Shown here: positions 1-5,741 of the stretch, one piece after another
Layout: the number at the start of each line of letters is the position of its first letter
Position numbering within the stretch: position 1 is the first letter of the stretch
From: a candidate division CSSED10-310 bacterium
GTDB taxonomy: Bacteria; CSSED10-310; JAFGDC01
Assembly: GCA_016932295.1 (NCBI GenBank)
Contig: JAFGDC010000137.1
Coordinates: 1 to 7,466 of the forward strand
Reading direction: 5' to 3'
Length of the DNA: 7,466 nt
Position numbers and translations under genes: made by a program
Notes under the pieces: model-generated
What the model was told of the DNA's origin: nothing
What the model saw: only the letters and a program-made list of their open reading frames with translations
The model's database searches: none

Positions 1-104
1 CAGGGCGACACAGTGTCTTTCAAACTGATCCCGGCACTACCACCGGCAGACAGAATCCGCGCCGGAATCCTTATGTCGAAACGAAAGTGTTTTTTTATCC
101 TCAT
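1..104 (-). CDS. possible partial CDS running off the left edge (34 codons visible)
   Basis: An open minus-strand frame begins at an ATG at 104-102 and stays open to base 1, giving about 34 residues that start MRIKKHFRFDIRIPARILSA. It lies 28 bases beyond the second stop of the HEAT/solenoid gene on the same strand, which is where an operon partner would sit. The start is weakly supported: the only Shine-Dalgarno-like sequences are a GGTGG about 4 bases upstream and a GAGG about 16 bases upstream. The basic start followed by alternating hydrophobic residues and a Pro vaguely resembles the beginning of a PilZ domain, but this is too short to claim. It may equally be open by chance. Confidence 0.22.
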   Translation of the reverse strand, partial: MRIKKHFRFDIRIPARILSAGGSAGISLKDTVSP

Positions 105-135
105 GGTGCCACCGAACCTGCCTCAGTGCCGGTCA

Positions 136-3123
136 TCAAGGGATTCTTGCCGGTTCAGCGGAAAAGAACCGTTTGATTGCTGCCAGGACGTAGGTATCCT
201 TTTCCAGCGCCGCTGCCCGGCTGACGGCCGTCCGTACGTCGCCGTCCTCGTGAAGTCCGTCCAGCAGCTCCACGGTACCGCCGCGAATAGCCCAGGCGGG
301 ATCGTCCAGCAGCGGAATGAGTCGATCGAGGCGGCCGGTCAGGACGTCTGGTTGCATTCGCGCCAATGTGAGGAGGGCGTTCCGTCTAGCCCGTTCCGTT
401 CGATCCGAGCCTGCGGCGGTCCGGATCAATTCTTCGGCGGCGATATCGAGCCTGCCCAGGCTTTCGATGACACTCATGCGGACCACCACCGAATCGTGAT
501 CGAGAAGTGCCGTCAACCGGGGCATGGTCTCCGGAGATCCCAGCCGGCAGAGCGCTTCCACGGCCAGGGCGATCTGTCGATCCTGGTCGCAATCGAGGAA
601 TTGGACCAACTGCTCCGCGGCTTTCTCCAGTCTCATCTCTCCTGCGGCGCGAATGGCGTGAGTGGCGGAATGGTGGTCGTCCAGCAGGGCGATCACCAGC
701 GGCGCCAGCTCTTGGAGATGGAGTTCTGCGGTGAACGACAGGGCGTTGTTGCGAGTGATGTCATCTTCGCTCTGGAGGGCGTGGCGCAGGATTTTGAGGA
801 TGGGCTTGCGGTGTTGGTCGATCATCTGCGTGAGGACGGTTTCGATGGCCTGGATTTCGAGTGAGTCGGCAGTCCCGAGCAGTGGTTCGACGAAGCGCAG
901 CGTGCGCAAGCCCTGCGCCGCGACTGTCTGCCGGGCTGCCGGAACGCGGTCACGATTGATGCCGACAGCCCATTCACAGGCGATTGACCAGAGTGCGTCG
1001 AATTCCTCTCGGTCGAGTTTTCCGTCGATCACGGGGAGCGCGGCGGCGGGAGAAGATGTGTGCGGTGGCGGGTTGACAGGCATCGATGTTCGATCCTGGT
1101 GAATGTCCACACCACTCCCGTAGGTGGTCTGGGTCCAGCGGGTATCATCGGCGCCGGCAAGGGTATAGCGATCTTTGCCATCCAGGTCGGCAAACACGCC
1201 GATACTGCCGTACCCCCTGGCCGGCCGGCCGGCACCGTTGGCCATACCCTCGAGCGATGCGTACAGGTCGTTGCCGGCGCGATCGAGGAAGATACCCACG
1301 GCATTTGTCAGGCCGGTACCCTGATTGGATGCGTTACCGGCGATATATTGGTCGTTTCCGGCATGATCCATGAGAACGCCGGCGGCGAAATCATGAGCGC
1401 CGCCTTGGCCCAGGCCGTCATTCATGAGGTAGCTGTCATCCCCCGCGGCATCGATCAGGGTTCCGCACGCCAGGTGAATTCCGGAGCCCTGTCCGTAAAT
1501 GGTGAGGGTATATCCATCGTTGCCGCCGTCATCCAGGAGGAACCCGGCTCCGTACCAGTAGCCGGCGCCCTGCCCGTAAACCTCGCCGCCGTATCGGTCG
1601 TTGCCGTCATGGTCCATCAGGAATGCGATGCCACCGCCGCCCGCCGGCCTGATGCCGATGGAGAATCCCTGCGACAGGCTCTGGTAGCGGTTGTCGTAGA
1701 GTGGCCTGTGCATGAAGCACCCGCCGGCCTGGTAGTGGTCGTTGCCATATCGATCTTCGAGGATCCCCGCACCCCTGGTGCGACTGAAGGCTTGCGCGAA
1801 CAAGCCGGCGCGGTAGCTGTCGTTGCCTTCTCCTTCGCGGCGGTCAGTTTCCGGCTGTTCATCCACCAGCGCTCCGGCGCCGAAGATGCCTGCACCCTGA
1901 GCATACCCCCGCGCGTAGTAGTCATCGGTGCCCGCGGCGTCCTCGAGCCAGGCGGCGCCGAACATGGCGGCTCCCTGTGCCAGCCATCGCGCACGATAGA
2001 TGTCGTCACCTTCGGCATCATAGAGGAACGCTGCGCCCATCATGGCCGCGGCTTGAGAAAAATCACCTGCTGACCGGTACATGTCGTCACCGCCCAGGTC
2101 GAACAGCATGCCTACCGGTGAGCCTCCGCAACCGCAGGCGGTCGCATGATTGCCTTCGTAGATGTCGTTGCCACCGGGGTCGATTATCAGGATGCAGGGA
2201 TTTGCGTAGTGATCGTCGCCGGCGGTACCCACGGCGATGAGACCGAACGTGGTAGTGAGTTCATGGATAGAATCCCACGGAGGTCTTTGCGCGCCGGCGG
2301 CCGGATTGCACAGCAGGTCCCGCATCTCCGTGTACAAATTGGCCGATTCCTCGATGGCTGCGGTCAAGCAAGGCCAATCCACGAGCTCCGCGAGTTCAAG
2401 AAAAACGGCGATCGGGTCGGCAATGGATTCGAGCGTATCGGCGCAACGACCTGCCGGCAACGGAGCTGTGACGTCCTCGTCCGCTGCCAGGGTCAACGTG
2501 AGGCAGGCGAGTAATTCCCGCTGCTCCAAAGAGAATGCCGAGAATGCCTGTGCAAAGGAATCCCGGAGAAGCGGCAATTGTCTGATGAACAATCTGAGCG
2601 CCCGGTCAATATGATCCGGCAATGAGTCGAGGAACCGCCGTTCCGGCGATCCGGGCAGGGGTGGGCCGGCGGTGGTGCTGACGGAGGTGATCAGCCCGCC
2701 GGGATCGCCGGTCTCGGGTTCCGGTTCCATGTCGATCCCGGCGGACGTGACCGCGGGTTCCTCTCCAGGCATCGCCAATTGCTCCAGGAGCAGCCGCAGT
2801 GCCGCCGCCGGTTTCGTGGCGCCTGGCCAGGCGGCGGCGAAGGCGCTGGCATAGCCGGGATTGTCAAGAGGGTGATTCAGCAGGTGCGTCACGATGGGCA
2901 GCAGGAAGCCGGCGTCAGCCACTGTCTTGTCGAACCCCAGGTCACCGCGAGTCATGGCCACGGCCCATAACGCCAGATCAAGGGCTTGCAGTTCCTCGTT
3001 CGTAAAAGCCCCGGACGCCTCGAGGGAGGTGGGTAAAAGCGCATTCGCCCGGGCCGTACAGGGTGCTGGAGCACATACCGCCACGGCGACAAGGGTCAGA
3101 AGGATGCGAAGGGTGTCGGTCAT
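136..3123 (-). CDS. exported GNDxY-repeat (probable beta-solenoid) and HEAT-repeat protein, 995 aa
   Basis: Function is unknown; the architecture is a large exported scaffold or binding protein. Residues 1-26 form a signal peptide (hydrophobic LRILLTLVAVAVCAPAP, likely cut after ARA26 or ANA28). Residues 30-295 are mostly helical and unrecognised, with an acidic, Pro/Gly-rich, probably disordered insert at about 111-165. Residues 302-653 carry thirteen G-[ND]-D-x-Y motifs, mostly 27 residues apart, joined by QGxGxxxGxGxLxD stretches; this suggests a beta-solenoid, perhaps with metal bound by the Asp/Asn turns. A Pro-rich linker at about 682-698 leads to HEAT-type helix pairs at about 730-990 (for example the TALLDHDSVVVRMSVIESLG unit), which usually bind proteins. 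The start is supported by AAAGGA 7 bases upstream and an extended -10 about 60 bases upstream. Translation ends at tandem TGA TGA codons. The gene is divergent from the permease operon. Similar Gly-Asp repeat plus HEAT proteins exist in environmental bacteria to my recollection, but I know of no assigned role. Confidence 0.9.
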   Translation of the reverse strand: MTDTLRILLTLVAVAVCAPAPCTARANALLPTSLEASGAFTNEELQALDLALWAVAMTRGDLGFDKTVADAGFLLPIVTHLLNHPLDNPGYASAFAAAWPGATKPAAALRLLLEQLAMPGEEPAVTSAGIDMEPEPETGDPGGLITSVSTTAGPPLPGSPERRFLDSLPDHIDRALRLFIRQLPLLRDSFAQAFSAFSLEQRELLACLTLTLAADEDVTAPLPAGRCADTLESIADPIAVFLELAELVDWPCLTAAIEESANLYTEMRDLLCNPAAGAQRPPWDSIHELTTTFGLIAVGTAGDDHYANPCILIIDPGGNDIYEGNHATACGCGGSPVGMLFDLGGDDMYRSAGDFSQAAAMMGAAFLYDAEGDDIYRARWLAQGAAMFGAAWLEDAAGTDDYYARGYAQGAGIFGAGALVDEQPETDRREGEGNDSYRAGLFAQAFSRTRGAGILEDRYGNDHYQAGGCFMHRPLYDNRYQSLSQGFSIGIRPAGGGGIAFLMDHDGNDRYGGEVYGQGAGYWYGAGFLLDDGGNDGYTLTIYGQGSGIHLACGTLIDAAGDDSYLMNDGLGQGGAHDFAAGVLMDHAGNDQYIAGNASNQGTGLTNAVGIFLDRAGNDLYASLEGMANGAGRPARGYGSIGVFADLDGKDRYTLAGADDTRWTQTTYGSGVDIHQDRTSMPVNPPPHTSSPAAALPVIDGKLDREEFDALWSIACEWAVGINRDRVPAARQTVAAQGLRTLRFVEPLLGTADSLEIQAIETVLTQMIDQHRKPILKILRHALQSEDDITRNNALSFTAELHLQELAPLVIALLDDHHSATHAIRAAGEMRLEKAAEQLVQFLDCDQDRQIALAVEALCRLGSPETMPRLTALLDHDSVVVRMSVIESLGRLDIAAEELIRTAAGSDRTERARRNALLTLARMQPDVLTGRLDRLIPLLDDPAWAIRGGTVELLDGLHEDGDVRTAVSRAAALEKDTYVLAAIKRFFSAEPARIP
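1165..2220 (-). repeat. coding repeat array: 13 GxDxY motifs, about 27 residues (81 bases) per unit
   Basis: Within the 995-residue protein, GxDxY motifs start at residues 302, 318, 345, 372, 398, 433, 460, 507, 534, 561, 589, 617 and 649. The commonest spacing is 26-28 residues; wider gaps at 398-433, 460-507 and 617-649 hold short insertions, and a degenerate YDNRY at 476-480 lies in the widest gap. The consensus between motifs is roughly GNDxY, seven residues, QGxGxxxGxGxLxDxxGND. At DNA level the same word, gtcgttgcc on the plus strand (GGCAACGAC in the gene), recurs, while linkers diverge. This points to old duplication with protein-level selection rather than recent tandem expansion. 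The unit is about three times the 9-residue RTX repeat and lacks its GGxGxDxUx pattern. Confidence 0.85.
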
Positions 3124-3130
3124 GGTACCG

Positions 3131-3136
3131 TCCTTT
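3131..3136 (-). promoter_or_regulatory. Shine-Dalgarno AAAGGA for the 995-aa gene
   Basis: The minus strand reads AAAGGA followed by seven bases and ATG. Together with the signal peptide that follows immediately, this fixes the start at 3123. Confidence 0.7.
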
Positions 3137-3180
3137 CAACACATCGTCTCGGCAGACATATTCCCGGATTCTGTGAAGCG

Positions 3181-3189
3181 AGTATACCA
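3181..3189 (-). promoter_or_regulatory. extended -10 promoter element (TGG TATACT) for the 995-aa gene
   Basis: On the minus strand TGGTATACT matches the extended -10 pattern TGnTATAAT with five of six core bases. No good -35 lies 16-18 bases upstream (CGGAAA at 17), which extended -10 promoters tolerate. Transcription would begin near 3174, giving a leader of about 50 bases before the ATG at 3123. Confidence 0.45.
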
Positions 3190-3284
3190 CCGAGATCCGG
3201 TTTTTTCCGACTGGATTGAGACCCGGTGAAGGAGGCCTGCCGGCGCGTTGTGTCTCCCACCGGGGGTCGTACCCGGAATCTTGT

Positions 3285-3303
3285 AATCTTTGTTGCAAAG
3301 ATT
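3285..3303. repeat. 19-base perfect inverted repeat (AATCTTTG TTG CAAAGATT)
   Basis: Two 8-base arms pair perfectly around a 3-base centre. No U-tract follows directly on either strand, so a terminator is unlikely. The position, about 100 bases upstream of the leftward -10 and about 190 bases upstream of the rightward -35, fits a dimeric regulator's operator or a cruciform. The regulator is not encoded in this window. Confidence 0.6.
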
Positions 3304-3377
3304 TGATAGTCAAGGTTTTGCGATGACGTTTTTTTAGCTTCGATTAAGTCGATTCGCCGTTTTTGACAGGCACACTA

Positions 3378-3409
3378 CTCCGTGGACGGAACCGCCTGCT
3401 CCGTGGACG
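3378..3409. repeat. 11-base direct repeat, copies 21 bases apart (ctccgtggacg)
   Basis: Identical 11-base copies lie at 3378-3388 and 3399-3409, offset by exactly 21 bases, or two turns of B-DNA. Same-face spacing of direct repeats is typical of response-regulator or activator sites. They sit about 85-115 bases upstream of the predicted -35 of the permease operon, a usual activator position. That they are protein-binding sites is inference. Confidence 0.5.
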
Positions 3410-3494
3410 CAGCTAGTACCCTTGAAATACGTCCATCGGACCTCCATAGCATCCCTCCCAATCATAGGCGGTGGAGTTGGGGCGAAGACCGTGA

Positions 3495-3524
3495 TTGGCG
3501 CGGGACCGCCTCATCCTGTATAAA
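3495..3524 (+). promoter_or_regulatory. candidate promoter for the permease/sulfatase-like operon
   Basis: A -35 of TTGGCG (3495-3500, four of six matches) and a -10 of TATAAA (3519-3524, five of six) are separated by 18 bases. Transcription would begin near 3531, leaving a leader of about 33 bases before the ATG at 3564. This argues against the upstream in-frame ATG at 3495, which would lie inside the promoter. Confidence 0.45.
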
Positions 3525-3549
3525 GTACCGGCGCGGGCGCCGGCGGCGC

Positions 3550-3560
3550 GGAGCGAGGTG
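3550..3560 (+). promoter_or_regulatory. ribosome-binding site of the TSUP permease (GGAGCGAGGTG)
   Basis: GGAG at 3550-3553 is 10 bases, and AGGTG at 3556-3560 is 3 bases, before the ATG at 3564. The upstream in-frame ATG at 3495 would add a charged, Arg-rich 23-residue extension before the first membrane helix, so 3564 is preferred. Confidence 0.5.
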
Positions 3561-3563
3561 TGG

Positions 3564-4355
3564 ATGATTCTGAGTAATGCCTGGTGGCAATTGGTGGTGT
3601 TGTTTCTCGCGGGGATTTTTTCCGGGGTGAGCAACGTCCTGGCCGGCGGCGGCTCGCTGGTCACCATGCCGCTGCTGATTTTCCTCGGACTCGATGCGGC
3701 CGCTGCCAACGGCACCAACCGGCTGGCCATAGCCATCCAAAACCTGTTCGCCATCGGCGGCTTCAGAAAACTGGGTGTTCATGACTGGCGGTTCGGCATG
3801 ATGCTTTTTCTCCCGGCTCTGCCCGGAGTGCTTCTTGGCGTCTTCACGGCGGTGAGTATCCAGGATCTGCTGTTTCGGCGGGTACTCTCGGTGATCATGG
3901 TGCTCGTCTTGTTGTTGATCATCACCAAGCGGACACCGGTTGGCGGGTCGGCGGCGGTGGCATCGCTGACGGTCAGGCGGAAGCTGTCCGCCATGGCTGC
4001 GTTTGCCCTGATCGGATTTTATTCCGGCTTCATCCAGGCCGGCGTTGGATTCATCGTGATCGCCGCCATGCTGTGGACAACTGGTCTTGACCTGGTGCGG
4101 ATCAATGCCTTGAAAGTGTTTGTGATCGGCTTGTCAACGCTGGTGGCCACGGTTATGTTCGCGATGACCGGCAACATCGTATGGCGGCTTGGCCTGGTGC
4201 TGGCGGCCGGCAATGCCATCGGCGGCTGGTTGGGCAGCTACGTGGCGGTTCATGGCGGGGAACGCTGGATCAAGCGTATGCTGGTGGTGGCCGTGTTGGC
4301 CCTGGCCCTGAAACTGAGCGGCCTGTACAATGTATTCACCGGATTGTTACCCTGA
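3564..4355 (+). CDS. TauE/SafE (TSUP) family integral membrane anion permease, 263 aa
   Basis: TSUP permeases move sulfur-containing anions such as sulfite, sulfoacetate or related organic acids across the inner membrane; the substrate here cannot be read from sequence. The family's internal duplication is visible. The first half carries the Gly-rich motif LAGGGSLVTMPLLIFLG (26-42) followed by AAANGTN (46-52). The second carries GFYSGFIQAGVGF (151-163) followed by TTGLDLVRINALK (172-184). Hydrophobic segments near 8-27, 32-43, 76-95, 106-121, 141-170, 184-203, 206-222 and 238-254 suggest about eight membrane spans. Length is normal for the family (about 250-270). The gene is the first of a two-gene operon: its stop is 14 bases before the start of the sulfatase-like gene. 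A link between the carrier and that enzyme's substrate or product is plausible but unproven. Confidence 0.92.
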   Translation: MILSNAWWQLVVLFLAGIFSGVSNVLAGGGSLVTMPLLIFLGLDAAAANGTNRLAIAIQNLFAIGGFRKLGVHDWRFGMMLFLPALPGVLLGVFTAVSIQDLLFRRVLSVIMVLVLLLIITKRTPVGGSAAVASLTVRRKLSAMAAFALIGFYSGFIQAGVGFIVIAAMLWTTGLDLVRINALKVFVIGLSTLVATVMFAMTGNIVWRLGLVLAAGNAIGGWLGSYVAVHGGERWIKRMLVVAVLALALKLSGLYNVFTGLLP

Positions 4356-4357
4356 CC

Positions 4358-4364
4358 GGGGAGG
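4358..4364 (+). promoter_or_regulatory. ribosome-binding site GGGGAGG deciding the start at 4370
   Basis: GGGGAGG lies 5 bases before ATG 4370 and just after the permease stop (4353-4355). The reading frame is open upstream to an ATG at 4181, but that would overlap the permease by 175 bases and bury the signal peptide at residue 64. The start at 4370 is therefore correct. Confidence 0.75.
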
Positions 4365-4369
4365 CGGGA

Positions 4370-5683
4370 ATGACGTTGATCAAGAAGTCGATGCTGATCA
4401 TGGCGGCGCTGGTGGGACTGGCGGCGGCCGCCAACGCTCAACGGAAACAGCCGAACGTGGTGTTGATAGTCATCGATACCCTGCGTGCCGATCACCTGCC
4501 CTTCCTCGGTTACAAGGTCGACACGGCGCCGTTTCTCACCAGCCTTGCCGCAGATTCGGCGGTTTTTACCCATGCCTACGCCGCTTCTTCCTGGACCGCT
4601 CCCGCCACCGCCTCCATTTTGACCTCCCTTTATCCCTTTCAGCATGGGGTTACCATGGGCATGCTGGCCACGAAAGAGTTGCAGAAGATCAATCCCGATA
4701 TCAAGATCAACCGCATACCGGACGAGATCGAGACGTTGCCGGAGACGCTCAAGGCAGCCGGCTATACAACCTATGCCATCACCGACAACATCAACATTTG
4801 TGAAGCGGAAGGTTTCCATAAAGGCTTCGATCGCTTTATCAATCACCGGTACCAGGGCGCTGAGACCGTGGCCGCCGAATTGAAGGAATGGCTGCCGGAG
4901 ATAAGGGCACAGGAACGTTCTTTTATTTACCTGCATTTCAACGATCCCCATCAACCGCTGCATGAACGGGCGCCATGGTACGTGCGGCGGGATTCGGTCC
5001 GCGAGGATATGCTGGCGAAATACGACAGTGAGATTCGCTACCTGGATGCACACCTGAAGGACCTGTTCACATTGTTCGGGTGGCGGGAGAATACGCTGGT
5101 AGTGGTAACGGCAGATCACGGCGAGGAGTTCTGGGATCACGGCGGGATGGGGCATGGATACTCGCTGTACAACGAGGTGATTCACGTTCCCCTGTTTTTT
5201 TACCTGCCCGGCGCAACCCGGCGGGGCGTGGTAATCAACCACACGGTGAGCACGCTGGATGTGGCGCCGACGGTCAGGGCAATCCTCGGTTTGCCGCCAG
5301 GTGAGCGGGATGCCGGTGTCAACCTCCTGCCCGTGATCGCAACGCCGAAAATGGTGGTCGATGAACGCACGGTGTTCTCACACCTGCTGAAGACGCTGCC
5401 CGATGGCCTTGAGAGCGGCGCCAGGGCGGCTGTGTGCCAGGAGTGGAAGGTGTACAACACATACGTGGGAGAGAATCAGAGCACGACCTACCTGTTCAAC
5501 CTGACGGCCGACCCCGGGGAGCAGGAGAACCTGTATGAAACCACGTTGAGTTTCGCCCAGGAGTTGATCTCACGGTATCACTGGTTCGTGAAGAACTGCG
5601 CCAAGGCCGGGCAGGAGATGGTCGATTACTCCCTCAACGAGGATGAAATCGAACAGTTGAAGAGCCTCGGGTATATCCAGTAG
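4370..5683 (+). CDS. exported sulfatase/alkaline-phosphatase superfamily enzyme with a Thr nucleophile, 437 aa
   Basis: This is a periplasmic or surface metal-dependent hydrolase or transferase acting on sulfate or phosphate esters. Residues 1-23 are a signal peptide (KK, hydrophobic core, ANA at 21-23 before Gln24). The fold's core motifs are in order: VIDTLRADHL (34-43; metal ligand D36), the nucleophile loop SSWTAPATASILTSLYP (73-89), the NDPHQPL turn (191-197; His194), the metal site TADHGEEF (247-254; D249, H250) and GHGYSLYNEVIHVPL (261-275; H262, H272). The C-terminal LKSLGYIQ is common in this subgroup. Aligning the loop with the CxPSR signature puts Thr76 at the Cys/Ser that true sulfatases convert to formylglycine and Thr80 at the Arg, so a classical formylglycine sulfatase is unlikely. 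Thr nucleophiles occur in phosphoethanolamine and phosphoglycerol transferases of the superfamily. No N-terminal membrane-helix domain of EptA/LtaS type is present. Translated 14 bases after the permease, evidently in one operon. Confidence 0.9.
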   Translation: MTLIKKSMLIMAALVGLAAAANAQRKQPNVVLIVIDTLRADHLPFLGYKVDTAPFLTSLAADSAVFTHAYAASSWTAPATASILTSLYPFQHGVTMGMLATKELQKINPDIKINRIPDEIETLPETLKAAGYTTYAITDNINICEAEGFHKGFDRFINHRYQGAETVAAELKEWLPEIRAQERSFIYLHFNDPHQPLHERAPWYVRRDSVREDMLAKYDSEIRYLDAHLKDLFTLFGWRENTLVVVTADHGEEFWDHGGMGHGYSLYNEVIHVPLFFYLPGATRRGVVINHTVSTLDVAPTVRAILGLPPGERDAGVNLLPVIATPKMVVDERTVFSHLLKTLPDGLESGARAAVCQEWKVYNTYVGENQSTTYLFNLTADPGEQENLYETTLSFAQELISRYHWFVKNCAKAGQEMVDYSLNEDEIEQLKSLGYIQ

Positions 5684-5741
5684 TCCGTCGCACCTTGCAT
5701 CCCCAACAAGCTGTTACTTCCACCTGCCATGACCGACCGGA
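5684..5741. other. 58-base convergent intergenic gap
   Basis: The operon (stop TAG 5681-5683) and the leftward secreted-protein gene (stop 5742-5744) converge here. I see no strong hairpin followed by a T-tract on either strand. The best dyad is a four-base stem in aacaagctgtt near 5704-5714. Termination is therefore Rho-dependent, lies outside the gap, or the transcripts overlap at their 3' ends. Confidence 0.4.

Larger units (their letters stand above)
3124..3563. promoter_or_regulatory. 440-base divergent intergenic regulatory region
   Basis: This region separates the starts of the leftward 995-aa gene and the rightward permease operon. It holds promoter elements for both directions, a 19-base dyad at 3285-3303 and an 11-base direct repeat at 3378-3409. 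The stretch 3280-3370 is clearly richer in A/T than the genes, with T7 at 3329-3335 and a TTGACA at 3363-3368. That TTGACA matches the -35 consensus perfectly but has no acceptable -10 about 17 bases downstream. I see no convincing small gene or RNA here; short frames in it lack a good ribosome site and overlap the promoter signals. Confidence 0.6.

Noticed and set aside
43..97. CCGGC/GCCGG arms followed by a T7 run, as a possible rightward terminator
   Set aside because: The arms have a 13-base loop and the T-run begins more than 20 bases after the stem, so it does not form an intrinsic terminator.
13..864. 283-codon plus-strand frame at the left end
   Set aside because: It is antisense to the HEAT-repeat coding region, whose minus-strand translation has clear HEAT helices; the plus-strand product is low-complexity and unlike any protein I know.
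1060..2073. 337-codon plus-strand frame opposite the GNDxY repeat array
   Set aside because: It mirrors the repeats in antisense, has no ribosome site or recognisable domain, and stays open because the Gly/Asp/Ala-rich codons of the real gene give few stops on the opposite strand.
1165..2220. RTX (hemolysin-type) calcium-binding nonapeptide repeats
   Set aside because: The period is 27 rather than 9 residues and the GGxGxDxUx consensus is absent.
3363..3391. Perfect TTGACA as the -35 of a rightward promoter
   Set aside because: The sequence 17 bases downstream (acggaa) is not a -10, and neighbouring spacings are no better.
4181..4369. Upstream extension of the sulfatase-like gene to ATG 4181
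   Set aside because: It would overlap the permease by 175 bases and place the signal peptide internally; a strong ribosome site supports the ATG at 4370.
4250..5242. 330-codon minus-strand frame across the permease end and sulfatase-like gene
   Set aside because: Antisense to two genes with intact family motifs; no start signal or domain.
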